Shown: in pieces, positions 53,499-62,860 of the stretch
How positions within the stretch are numbered: position 1 is the first letter of the stretch
How the letters are laid out: each line of letters opens with the position of its first letter
Source of the DNA: Roseiarcus sp963805295
GTDB lineage: Bacteria > Pseudomonadota > Alphaproteobacteria > Rhizobiales > Beijerinckiaceae
Reading direction: 5' to 3'
Assembly: GCA_963805295.1 (NCBI GenBank)
Contig: CAWDTW010000032.1
Span: 86,215-150,214 of the forward strand
DNA length: 64,000 nt
Program-made: the position numbers and the translations under genes
Notes under the pieces: generated by a model
The model's input: only the letters and a program-made list of their open reading frames with translations
Database searches by the model: none
What the model was told of the DNA's origin: nothing

Positions 53499-54249
53499 TC
53501 ACGGTAGCACTTCATTCAAGCTGGCGATGGCGTTCAGCGCTCTTGGATAGCCGATAAACGGCAGCAATTGCGTCACAACCGCGAGCAAAAATCGCTTGTC
53601 GTTTCCGACATTGATGTTGCCCTGAATATGCCCCTTCAATTGCGGCTCGCATCCGCCTAGCGACAAGAGGATCGAGAACGTCAACAGCTCTCTCGTCTTC
53701 ACGTCGAGACCGGTTCTCGTCTGATAGTCGCCAAAGCAGTTGGCGGACAAGAACTTCTGAATATGAATTTGGCTTGCCGGCGACTGCTCATACATCCTGT
53801 CGATCCGATCGCCGAAAATCGACTTCGAAAGCGCGAGCCCTTTCTCGAACCGATCGTCTGGCGTGGTGGTCGACTGGCCCTCGAGCGGAAGCTCGACGCC
53901 GCGCGAACTCAAGGACCTCGTTGGTCGCATGAATGAACTCGAAGGCCTTCGCCATGCCGACATAGGGAACCGAATGATAGAGAATTTCCTTGGCTTCGAT
54001 CGGGGTCACTCCGACGTTCAGGGCGCCGCCGAGCATGACCTTGTACTCGGGCAGCGTCTGCTGGGCGATCAATGACGCCAGGATCGCCATGAGCCTCGTC
54101 TTGGTATCGAGATCGCCGTGCCGCAGGACTTCGTCGAAGGCGAAATTGTCGAAGATTTCGACCAGTTCGGGGTCGGTGCGCTTGAGCGTCGACCGATGGT
54201 TCGGGAAAAGCTCTTCGTGGTTTCTTCGTGCGGTTTCGGTGATTGGCAT
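53499..54249 (-). pseudogene. Carboxymuconolactone decarboxylase-family protein, frameshifted
   Basis: Double-domain AhpD-like protein. Start 54249 (MPITETARRNHEELFPNHRS). First domain: DEVLRHGDLDTKTRLMAILA, SLIAQQTLPEYKVMLGGALN, GVTPIEAKEILYHSVPYVGM. A base is lost near 53895; the second frame gives KSIFGDRIDRMYEQSPASQI, DVKTRELLTFSILLSLGGCE and LKGHIQGNINVGNDKRFLLA, then YPRALNAIASLNEVLP. No CxxC redox pair is seen in either domain (a single Cys in GGCE). It is next to oxidoreductase genes on the same strand. Confidence 0.82.
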
Positions 54250-54372
54250 CCGGCATCCTCGCTTGAACGGCATCCTCGGCCGTTTCCTGCCAACGTCCGA
54301 ACAGGGCGTTCTGGCGGGAAACGGCCGGTTGTCGTTGGTGACAATTCCTGCGCCGCCCGATCGCCCCCGCCA

Positions 54373-55355
54373 TCAGCGATCGATGTTGGCCTGTAGTGCG
54401 GGGGGATAGCGGTCGCCTTCAACCTTGATCCTGGAGAGCGCCGCACCGATCTCGGCAAGATCGGCCGCATCGAGCGCAACATTCGCCGCGCCGACGTTCT
54501 CCTCCAGGCGGTGAACCTTGGTCGTGCCGGGGATCGGGACGATCCAGGGCTTCTGCGCGAGAGCCAGGCGAGCGCGATCTGGGCGCGCGTCGCGCGCTTG
54601 CGTTCGGCGATGGTCCCCAAAAGCTCGACGAGGGCGAGGTTGGCCTTGCGCGCCGCCTCCGAGAAGCGCGGCACGATGTTGCGGAAATCGTCTTTCGCAA
54701 ACGTCGTCTTGTCGTCGATGGCGCCGGTCAGGAAGCCCTTGCCGAGCGGGCTGAAGGGGACGAAGCCGATCCCAAGCTCTTCGAGCGTCGGAAGGATCTC
54801 GTCTTCCGGTTCGCGCCACCACAGCGAGTACTCGCTTTGCAGCGCCGCGACCGGCTGAACGGCGTGGGCGCGGCGGATCGTCTTTGCGCCCGCCTCTGAA
54901 AGCCCGAAATGCCGGACCTTGCCCTCGGCGATGAGGTCGCGCACCGTCCCCGCGACCTCCTCGATCGGGACATTGCGGTCGACCCGGTGTTGATAGAGGA
55001 GATCGATGTGGTCCGTGCCGAGCCGCTTGAGCGAAGCCTCCGTGACGGCGCGGATGTGCCCGGGGCGGCTATCGGGGCCGGTCCTGCCCGGTTCGCTGAG
55101 GTAGCCGAACTTGGTCGCGATGACGACCTTGTCGCGCACCGGCTGAAGCGCCTCGCCGACGATCTCCTCGTTGGTGTAAGGACCGTAGGCCTCGGCCGTA
55201 TCGAAGAAGGTGACGCCGAGATCGTACGCCTTTCGCAGAAGCGCGATCGCGTCGGCCTTCTCCATCACCTGGCCATAGGCGAAGTTCAGTCCCATGCAGC
55301 CGAAGCCGATCGCGGAGACTTCGAGGCCGCTCTTTCCGAGTTTGCGCTTCTGCAT
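54373..55355 (-). pseudogene. Aldo/keto reductase 1, frameshifted
   Basis: NADPH-dependent (beta/alpha)8-barrel enzyme. MQKRKLGKSGLEVSAIGFGC, TFFDTAEAYGPYTNEEIVGE (catalytic Asp and Tyr), VVIATKFGYLSEPG (Lys), DLLYQHRVDRNVPIEEV (His), KVRHFGLSEAGAKTIRRAHA. A base is lost near 54560; the remaining frame has KPWIVPIPGTTKVHRLEENV. Corrected length about 328. It shares about two thirds of residues with the paralogue at 56048. Confidence 0.88.
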
Positions 55356-55426
55356 TGTCCTTGCTCCTATGGTTTCGCCTGCGTCCCGGTCTTTCCGGAC
55401 CGGCTCACAGGGCCCTGAACCTGAAT

Positions 55427-56011
55427 TCAGGCGCTGCTCACGCCGATGCTGCAGCGAAGATAGAGGCCCGGATCGGTGGCGAGTTTCGTGATCAGGTCGG
55501 ATAAGCTGTCGAGCGAAACGTCATGCCCTCTGAAGGGCTCGCCCTTCTGCGTGATCCGGTAGCTGACCGTCTTGTCGTGGGTAAACCAACCCGGCCGGAG
55601 GATGGTGTACGCCAGGTCCGATTTCTCGATCTCGGCCGCCGAGTCCCGGTACGGGTCCAGGGCGCTGCGATACGTCTCTCCGGGGACTTCGCCGTAGATG
55701 CCCATCGAGCTGACAAAAATCAGCCGTTTCAGGCCCAGGGCGTGCATGGCGTCGGTGATTGCGCGGGCCTGCCGCGCCATGTCGCCGGCAAGATTGGCGT
55801 AGACCACGTGTTGGCCTTGCATAGCGGCGCGCAACGGGCCCGAATCGAGCACATCGCCTTCGACGATTTTCACCCGACCGGGGTCAGGATTCCTGAGCCG
55901 GCTTGCCCGCCGCAGATAAAGCGTAAGGGTGACGTCGGTCTTCTCGAGAAAGACCCGCGTCGTGTTGCGCGCAAGCTGGCCGTTCGCGCCGAGGATGAGG
56001 ACCCTGGTCAT
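55427..56011 (-). CDS. NAD(P)-binding NmrA/SDR-a5-like protein
   Basis: 194 residues, intact. Rossmann start MTRVLILGANGQLARNTTRV (GxxGxxxxxx), NLAGDMARQARAITDAMHAL, LKRLIFVSSMGIYGEVPGE, then YTILRPGWFTHDKTVSYRIT. Atypical extended SDR, often a sensor or reductase of unknown substrate. Lies between the two aldo/keto reductases on the same strand. Confidence 0.82.
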   Translation of the reverse strand: MTRVLILGANGQLARNTTRVFLEKTDVTLTLYLRRASRLRNPDPGRVKIVEGDVLDSGPLRAAMQGQHVVYANLAGDMARQARAITDAMHALGLKRLIFVSSMGIYGEVPGETYRSALDPYRDSAAEIEKSDLAYTILRPGWFTHDKTVSYRITQKGEPFRGHDVSLDSLSDLITKLATDPGLYLRCSIGVSSA

Positions 56012-56047
56012 TCGGTCGCTCGCTTTCCTCTCATCGCCGGCCGCCCT

Positions 56048-57043
56048 TCATCGCCCGCTCATCGCGAGCACAGCCGGCGGCAGGCGGGCGCCTTGCACCT
56101 CGATCTTCGAGGCGGCTTCGTCGATCTGACGAAGGTCTTCGGGCGTGAGCGCGACCGCGAGCGCCCCGAGGTCCTCGTCCAAGCGCTTGAGTTTCGTGGT
56201 GCCCGGGATGGGCACGATCCACGGCTTCTGCGCCAACAGCCAGGCGAGCGCGATCTGGGCCGGCGTCGCGCCCTTGCGCTGCGCCCATTCGCGGACGAGA
56301 TCGACAAGGGCAAGGTTCGCCTTCAGCGCTTCAGGCGCGAAGCGGGGAACGTTCGCCCGGAAGTCCGCGCTGTCGAATCGCGTGTTTGCATCGATGGCGC
56401 CGGTCAGAAAGCCGGCGCCGAGCGGGCTCCAGGGCACGAAGCCGATCCCAAGCTCTTCGCATGTCGGCAGCGTCTCTTCCTCGGGCCCGCGCCACAATAG
56501 AGAGTATTCGCTTTGAAGCGCGGCAACCGGCTGCACGGCGTGCGCGCGGCGGATCGTCTTGGCGCCGGCCTCCGAAAGGCCGAAGTGCTTGACCTTGCCT
56601 TCTCGAATGAGGCCCTTCACCGCGCCGGCGACGTCCTCGATCGGGACATTCGGATCGACGCGATGCTGATAGAAGAGATCGATCCGATCGGTCTTGAGGC
56701 GCTTGAGCGAGGCTTCGGCGACAGCCTTGATGTGCTCCGGCCGGCTGTTCAGTCCTCCGCGGCGCTCGCCTGTGGCCGGGTCGACGTCGAAGCCGAACTT
56801 CGTCGCGATCACGACCCGATCGCGCAGGGGCGCAAGGGCCTCGCCGACCAGTTCTTCGTTAGTAAGGGGCCCATAGACCTCTGCAGTGTCGAAGAAAGTC
56901 ACGCCGCGCTCGACGGCCGCGCGGATCAGGGCTACTCCCGCCTGCTTGTCGACGGGCGGACCATAGGCATGGCTGAGACCCATGCAGCCAAATCCGAGGG
57001 CGGAGACTTCGAGGCCGCTGTTTCCAAGTTTACGCTTCTGCAT
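56048..57043 (-). CDS. Aldo/keto reductase 2
   Basis: 331 residues, intact. The ATG at 57043 is chosen because AAAGGAGA lies eight bases upstream. Same motifs as paralogue 1: GFGCMGLSHAYGPPVDKQAG, FFDTAEVYGPLTNEELVGEA, VVIATKFGFDVDPATG, YQHRVDPNVPIEDVAGAVK, IVPIPGTTKLKRLDEDLGAL (cofactor region). Members of this AKR13-like group reduce aldehydes and ketones; substrate unknown. Confidence 0.92.
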   Translation of the reverse strand: MQKRKLGNSGLEVSALGFGCMGLSHAYGPPVDKQAGVALIRAAVERGVTFFDTAEVYGPLTNEELVGEALAPLRDRVVIATKFGFDVDPATGERRGGLNSRPEHIKAVAEASLKRLKTDRIDLFYQHRVDPNVPIEDVAGAVKGLIREGKVKHFGLSEAGAKTIRRAHAVQPVAALQSEYSLLWRGPEEETLPTCEELGIGFVPWSPLGAGFLTGAIDANTRFDSADFRANVPRFAPEALKANLALVDLVREWAQRKGATPAQIALAWLLAQKPWIVPIPGTTKLKRLDEDLGALAVALTPEDLRQIDEAASKIEVQGARLPPAVLAMSGR

Positions 57044-57134
57044 GGTGACCATCTCCTTTCCGGACGTGCTGCCAGTCACGGCGCCGGCAGGGGGATCGCT
57101 CCATCCGCCCCACCAATTCTCGCAGGCCAGCGGA

Positions 57135-58151
57135 CTAGACGCGCAGCAGGGTCTTGATCGCGCGCCGCTCGTCCATCGCGCGATAACCCTCGGCGACTTC
57201 GGCGAGCGGCAGCGTCAGGTCGAAGACCTTGCCGGGCTCGATCTTGCGCTCGAGCACCAGGTCGATCAGATGCGGCAGGAACCGGCGAACCGGGGCGGGG
57301 CCGCCCAACATGCCGGTCTGCGAGAAGAACAACCATTCTCCGTCGAGTTCGACGCCATGCGGCACGCCGACATAGCCGATCATGGCGCCGGGACGCGCGC
57401 ACCGGATCGCCTGCGTCATCGCCTCTTTCGTGCCCACGCACTCCAGAACGGAATCCGCGCCAATTCCGTCGGTCAACGCCTTGATCCGATCGACACCCGC
57501 ATCGCTGCGCTCGGAGACGATGTCGGTTGCGCCAAATTCGAGAGCGAGGTCCTGCCGTGTCTTGTGGCGGCTCATCGCGATGATCCGCCCGGCGCCCATC
57601 TGTTTCGCAGCGAGCACGCCCATGAGCCCTACCGCGCCGTCGCCCACGACGACGACCGTCGAGCCAGGCTGCACGCGCGCCGCATCGGCCGCGTACCAGC
57701 CCGTGCCGAGCACGTCTGAAGTCGCAAGCAGGCCCGGAATCAGGTCATCCGGAGGTAACTCCTGCGTCGCGACCAGCGTGCCGTCGGCAAGCGGGACGCG
57801 CGCCAGCGGCGCCTGCGCCCCGGTCATGAACTCGCGCTGCCGGCACGACGACTGGAAGCCGCGGCGGCAATGCGGGCAGGTATTGTCGGAGATGCAGAAC
57901 GAGCCGACGACGAACTGGCCCGGCCGGACAGTGGTGACAGCGCTCCCCACCTCTTCGACGACGCCGCAATATTCATGCCCCATCGCCATCGGCTGCGTGA
58001 CGTCCTCCAGCCCTCGGAAGGGCCACAGATCGGATCCGCAGATGCAGGACGCCGACAGCCGGATGACGGCGTCGGTCGGCTTGAAGATCTTCGGCTCGGG
58101 GACCTCCTCGCAACGCACGTCACCGGGTCCATGAAGAATTGTTCCCAGCAT
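57135..58151 (-). CDS. Zinc-dependent alcohol dehydrogenase (MDR superfamily)
   Basis: 338 residues. Start 58151 (MLGTILHGPGDVRCEEVPEP) with GGGGAG upstream. Catalytic zinc site ASCICGSDLWPFRGL and AMGHEYCGVVEEVG; structural zinc cysteines CPHCRRGFQSSCRQ; NAD(P) site TVVVVGDGAVGLMGVLAAKQ; then HKTRQDLALEFGATDIVSE. Groups with the class III-like ADHs that often accompany aldo/keto reductases. Same strand as the two reductases. Confidence 0.92.
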   Translation of the reverse strand: MLGTILHGPGDVRCEEVPEPKIFKPTDAVIRLSASCICGSDLWPFRGLEDVTQPMAMGHEYCGVVEEVGSAVTTVRPGQFVVGSFCISDNTCPHCRRGFQSSCRQREFMTGAQAPLARVPLADGTLVATQELPPDDLIPGLLATSDVLGTGWYAADAARVQPGSTVVVVGDGAVGLMGVLAAKQMGAGRIIAMSRHKTRQDLALEFGATDIVSERSDAGVDRIKALTDGIGADSVLECVGTKEAMTQAIRCARPGAMIGYVGVPHGVELDGEWLFFSQTGMLGGPAPVRRFLPHLIDLVLERKIEPGKVFDLTLPLAEVAEGYRAMDERRAIKTLLRV

Positions 58152-58248
58152 CAGAGGCTCCCCTTTTCGACTGGGCAATGCTCCCCAGAATGCGGCTCAT
58201 GAGCACAAGGCCGTATTTGCGTTTGGGCGCGACTCCCCTCCTCAGCCA

Positions 58249-58656
<408 letters not shown>

Positions 58657-58743
58657 CCATCGTCGACCATTGAGAATCTAAGCCGCATGCATTGCGAAGA
58701 TTAGCTGCTATAGATTGCATGAAGTCATATCTGGAGTTCATGA
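58657..58743. promoter_or_regulatory. Divergent promoter region between cupin and LysR genes
   Basis: 87 bases, AT-richer than the genes, with GATTAGCTGCTATAGATTGC. A LysR protein encoded divergently is expected to bind here and control both directions; the exact box is not resolved. Confidence 0.4.
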
Positions 58744-59636
58744 ATGCGGCGCGAGGAACTGGTCGACCTCAATGCGTTCGCGACCGTGACGGAAGAGCGG
58801 AGCTTCACGCGTGCGGCCGCGAAGCTCGGGACCTCGCAGTCGGCGCTGAGCCACACCATCAATCGCCTGGAGGCGCGAGTGGGCGTTCGCCTGCTGACGC
58901 GCACGACCCGCAACGTCGCGCCGACCGAGGCGGGAGAACGGATGCTTCGGGCGCTCGGTCCTGCGCTCGACACCATCGCCGAAGCGCTGGCCTCGGTGCG
59001 CGAATTGCGCGAAAAGCCGGCTGGCACGATCCGGATCACACCTCGGAGCACGCGGCGCATGCCGTTTTGTGGCCGGCGCTCGAAAAGTTGCTTTCGAACT
59101 ACCCTGACGTCCACGTCGAACTCGTCATCGAATCGGGTTTCACCGACATCGTTGCCGACCGTTTCGATGCCGGAGTGCGGCTCGGCGAGTTGATCGCCAA
59201 GGACATGATCGCCGTGCGCATCGGGCCGGACTTGCGCATGGCGGTCGTGGGGTCGCCAGCGTACTTCGCGACGAATCCAAGACCGCGAACGCCGCAGGAT
59301 CTGGCTCAGCATGAATGCATAAATCTGCGATTGCCGACAGCCGGCGGGCTCTACGCATGGGAACTGCAAAAGGGGCGTCGAGAACTCCACGTTCGCGTCG
59401 ATGGACAACTGGTGTTCAACGATGTCCCCATGATGCTGCGCGCTGCGGCAGCAGGGTTCGGTCTTGCCTGCGTCCTCGACGACCAGATAGCGCCGATGGT
59501 CGCCGACGGCAGGCTCATACGGGTGCTGGAGGATTGGTGTCCGCCCTTTGCCGGCTACCATCTCTACTATCCGAGCCGGCGCCAGCCCTCCGCAGCTTTT
59601 TCGCTGTTGGTGGACGCCCTGCGGTACCGGGGATGA
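58744..59636 (+). pseudogene. LysR-family transcriptional regulator, frameshifted
   Basis: Helix-turn-helix MRREELVDLNAFATVTEERS, FTRAAAKLGTSQSALSHTIN, RLEARVGVRLLTRTTRNVAP. A base is missing near 59040 (TIRIT then TSEHAAHAVLWPALEKLL). Effector domain: YPDVHVELVIESGFTDIVAD, RFDAGVRLGELIAKDMIAVR, VFNDVPMMLRAAAAGFGLAC. Corrected length about 297. Belongs to the group that regulates neighbouring reductases under electrophile or carbonyl stress (inference from context). Confidence 0.88.
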
Positions 59637-59867
59637 TTGGCTAGGGCAGGTGTGGTCCGGGACGGCGATTTATCGCGTATGGCCAACGTCCGCAGTTGGC
59701 GCAACCTGCGCGTTCAGCCTCAGACCGCTTTCTGGCGTATCGGTCTCGTTGGAGGGCGGATTACGATTGTAAATAGGCGCGGCATTTCGACCCCGCCATG
59801 TACAACAATGCAACGGATCGGAGCGCCGATCGGCATCGAACCCCCGAACCCCTGCGCCGGACGACAC

Positions 59868-60650
59868 TCAGAATTTGCTGTAGCCGCCGTCGATCACCAG
59901 ACAGTCGCCGGTGTGATAGGACGACAGTGCGCTCATCAGATAGACGGCGATCCCGCCGAAATCCGTAGGATTTCCGAAGCGGCGCATCGGAATCCGCGGG
60001 ATCGTGGCGCCGACGAACTTCTCGTTGGCTGTTAGGCCGGCCGTCATGTCGGTCTCGATCCACCCCGGCAGGATCGCGTTGGCGGTGACGCCGTAGCGGG
60101 CGTGCTCGACCGCGAGCGTGCGAATAAGTTCGTTGAGCGCCGCCTTGGTCGCGGCATAGTGCTCGCCGCGCGGCATACCGAACAACGACGCGAGGCTCGA
60201 CGTCGCCACGACTCGGCCGAAGCGGTCGCCGTCCTCGGCGCGCTTGATCATGTGCCGGAGGGCCACCTGGAATACATGGAAGACGCCGTCGAGATTTGTC
60301 GCGAACATGCTTCGCCATTCGTCCTCGGACCGTTCGACGAAGGCATGCCGGCCGGAGGTCCCCACGCCCGCATTGGCGAAACAGCCGTCGACCCTGCCGA
60401 AAGCTTGAAGCGTTCCCGCAAAAGCGTCCTCGATCGCCGCGCGATCGGTGACGTCGCAGGTCCGAGCTTCGACCTGCTCTCCACATTCACGGAGATCAGC
60501 GAGCGCGATGCGGTTCTTCTCCCGATTGCGGCCCCAGATCGAGACGACGCAGCCGGCGCGCGCAAGCGCCTTCGCCATGCCGAGGCCGATCCCGCCATTG
60601 CCTCCGGTGACAATCGCAACGCGTCCGGTAAGATCGAAATCGCCTGCCAT
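59868..60650 (-). CDS. Short-chain dehydrogenase/reductase
   Basis: 260 residues, intact. GRVAIVTGGNGGIGLGMAKA (TGxxxGxG), DGCFANAGVGTSGRHAFVER (NAG), VVATSSLASLFGMPRGEHYA then YAATKAALNELIRTLAVEHA (YxxxK) and LPGWIETDMTAG. Classical SDR of unknown substrate. Start at 60650 (MAGDFDLTGR); an ATG at 60680 adds ten residues. Confidence 0.92.
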   Translation of the reverse strand: MAGDFDLTGRVAIVTGGNGGIGLGMAKALARAGCVVSIWGRNREKNRIALADLRECGEQVEARTCDVTDRAAIEDAFAGTLQAFGRVDGCFANAGVGTSGRHAFVERSEDEWRSMFATNLDGVFHVFQVALRHMIKRAEDGDRFGRVVATSSLASLFGMPRGEHYAATKAALNELIRTLAVEHARYGVTANAILPGWIETDMTAGLTANEKFVGATIPRIPMRRFGNPTDFGGIAVYLMSALSSYHTGDCLVIDGGYSKF

Positions 60651-60881
60651 GGAAAGGTCTTCCCTCGCGTCGCTCCTCATTGGCGACAGCCTCAGCTGGT
60701 ATTAGTCGAAACGAACGCTGTTCGTCTCGGCGAAGCGAAGCGGCCGCGCCTCCAGCATCGCGCGCCGCTCCATAAATCAGGCCGCGCGACGGCGCTCTTC
60801 ATGGCCGCTATTTGGGCGAGCCGCCGTCACTCGGAAACGCGACGATTTGATCCGCTCGCCCCGAAAGCTTACAGCCCCTAC

Positions 60882-61362
60882 ATGGAATTGGCCGGGCCGC
60901 AGTTGCGTATCTTTGTCGACGCCGACGCCTGTCCGGTGAAGGATGAGGTCTATCGCGTCGCCGCTCGCTACAGGCTGACTGTTTTCGTTGTCGCAAACAG
61001 CCCGATCGTGATCCCGCGTGCGCCCGAGATCGAGCGGGTTGTCGTCGGGGCGGGCCCGGACGCCGCGGACGACTGGATCGCCGAGCGGGCCGGGCCAGGC
61101 GCAATCGTTGTCACCTCGGACATTCCGCTGGCGAGTTCGAAGCGTAAAATCGGGCGCCGACGTCATCTCGCCGAACGGAAAACGCTTTAGCGAAAGCTCG
61201 ATTGGCATGGCGTTGGCGACGCGCAACCTCGTGGACCACCTGCGCTCGACCGGACAAGCGACATCGGGTCCCAAGGCCTTCGGTCCCCGCGACCGTTCAA
61301 ATTTCCTCAGTGCGCTCGATAACGCGGTCGTTCGGCTGCAGCGTTTGGCAACAACGCGTTGA
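60882..61362 (+). pseudogene. YaiI/YqxD (UPF0178, DUF188) family protein, frameshifted
   Basis: NYN/PIN-like fold. Start 60882 (MELAGPQLRIFVDADACPVK), then VYRVAARYRLTVFVVANSPI and GAIVVTSDIPLASS. A base is lost near 61140; the second frame has VKSGADVISPNGKRFSESSI and MALATRNLVDHLRSTGQATS. Corrected length about 160. Family DVDACPVK/DADACPVK signature present. Function unknown. Confidence 0.88.
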
Positions 61363-61570
61363 AAGGACAGCCGCCCAGATTGTTCGCCAAAGACTTGTGA
61401 GGCGGCAGCTATCCCTTATTGTTCGAGCGATGCGCACGGCCAAGACGGCCGGTTTGTCTCCGTCACGAATTTTCGCCTATTCCCTGCGGCAGTGACAATC
61501 GGTCAGGGATGCGCCTTGCAAAGAAGGCCGGCTAAGCTAGGTTCGACGATCAATTCGTGAGGAGCGCGCC

Positions 61571-61780
61571 ATGGCGACGGGCACAGTGAAATGGTTCAAT
61601 GCGACGAAAGGCTTCGGGTTCATTCAGCCCGACGCCGGCGGCCCCGACGTGTTCGTCCATATCAGCGCGGTCGAACGGGCTGGAATGCGTGACCTGAATG
61701 ATGGGCAGAAGATCACCTATGAGATCGTCGCCGACAAGCGCTCCGGCAAATCCTCGGCAGACAACTTGAAGCCGGCCTGA
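61571..61780 (+). CDS. Cold-shock protein (CspA family)
   Basis: 69 residues. RNP1 and RNP2 motifs in MATGTVKWFNATKGFGFIQP and GPDVFVHISAVERAG. Single-stranded nucleic acid chaperone. GAGGAGCGCGCC precedes the ATG. The upstream 200 bases lack a gene and probably form its regulated leader. Ends just before the rhodanese gene. Confidence 0.95.
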   Translation: MATGTVKWFNATKGFGFIQPDAGGPDVFVHISAVERAGMRDLNDGQKITYEIVADKRSGKSSADNLKPA

Positions 61781-61782
61781 AA

Positions 61783-62127
61783 TTGGCGAACCTGTCGCTT
61801 AGAGGATCAGATGCGATCTCTGTTCGCGAGCTTGCGCATATGCGGAGCACGGGAACGGAGCATAGGGTTCTCGATGTGCGAGAGGCGAGCGAGCTCGATG
61901 TATGCGAGCTCGAAGGCGCCCTGCATATACCGATGGCGGAGATCCCGGCGCGAGTCGAAGCCCTCCCGACCAATCAGCCTTTGGTGGTTCTTTGCCATCA
62001 TGGCGCGCGCAGTCAGATGGTCGTCGACTTTCTCCGAAACGCCGGCTTTGACAATGCCGTGAACCTCGAGGGCGGCATCGAAGCCTGGGCTTGCGAGATC
62101 GACCAATCGATGCGGCGCTATCGATAG
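61783..62127 (+). CDS. Rhodanese-domain protein
   Basis: 114 residues; single rhodanese domain VRELAHMRSTGTEHRVLDVR, ALHIPMAEIPARVEALPTN, LVVLCHHGARSQMVVDFLRN (active-site Cys in CHHGARS), VNLEGGIEAWA. Sulfur transferase. The start is a TTG at 61783, two bases after the cold-shock stop; no ATG is available upstream. Likely co-transcribed with cspA or weakly coupled. Confidence 0.82.
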   Translation: MANLSLRGSDAISVRELAHMRSTGTEHRVLDVREASELDVCELEGALHIPMAEIPARVEALPTNQPLVVLCHHGARSQMVVDFLRNAGFDNAVNLEGGIEAWACEIDQSMRRYR

Positions 62128-62156
62128 CGTGTATCCAAAGAGGAAACTTGCGACGC

Positions 62157-62860
62157 ATGCCGCCGCCTAACTCCATGGAGAAACCGCCGACCGTCGAACG
62201 CACGGCCGACCCCATCATCGTCTTCTCCAACAGCTACGCGCGCCTTCCGCAGCATTTTTTCGCACGGCTCGCTCCGACGCCGGCGCCAAAGCCTCGCCTG
62301 ATCAAGTTCAACGACGCGCTTGCTTCGGAACTGGGGTTCAATGCGCAAGGTCTCGAACCGGACGAAGTCGCGGCGGTGTTTGCCGGCAACGTCACGCCGC
62401 CGGGCGCCGAGCCGATCGCGATGGCCTACGCCGGGCATCAATTCGGCAGTTTCGTTCCTCAGCTTGGCGATGGCCGCGCAATTCTCCTCGGCGAGGTCCT
62501 GGACCGCAACGGCGAGCGGCGCGACGTGCAATTGAAGGGCTCGGGCAGAACGCCGTTCTCGCGACGCGGAGACGGCCGCGCCGCCCTGGGGCCGGTCCTG
62601 CGCGAATATCTCGTCAGCGAAGCGATGCATGCGCTCGGAATTCCGACCACGCGGGCGCTGGCCGCCGTCTCGACCGGCGAACCCGTATATCGCGACCGCC
62701 AGTTGCCGGGCGCCGTGCTGACCCGCGTCGCATTGAGCCATATCCGTGTCGGAATGGAATCTCGCCAGGTTCGCCGAGACTTCTGCTTCCGCTGGTGGAT
62801 CCCAACCCGGAGCGGGCGGTCGAACTTGCGAGCGAGGCGATCTCCGCGTTTGGCTCTCTT
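62157..62860 (+). pseudogene. selO: SelO (YdiU) protein AMPylase, internally deleted and cut by IS1595
   Basis: Start 62157, then FSNSYARLPQHFFARLAPTP, MAYAGHQFGSFVPQLGDGRA (SelO signature), VQLKGSGRTPFSRRGDGRAA, EAMHALGIPTTRALAAVSTG, RVALSHIRVG. The sequence then jumps, with a shift, to WNLARFAET and PLVDPNPERAVELASEAISA, a block that normally lies more than 100 residues further on, so the catalytic centre between is missing. At AFGSL the gene is interrupted by IS sequence. Clearly non-functional unless the deletion is an assembly fault. Confidence 0.85.
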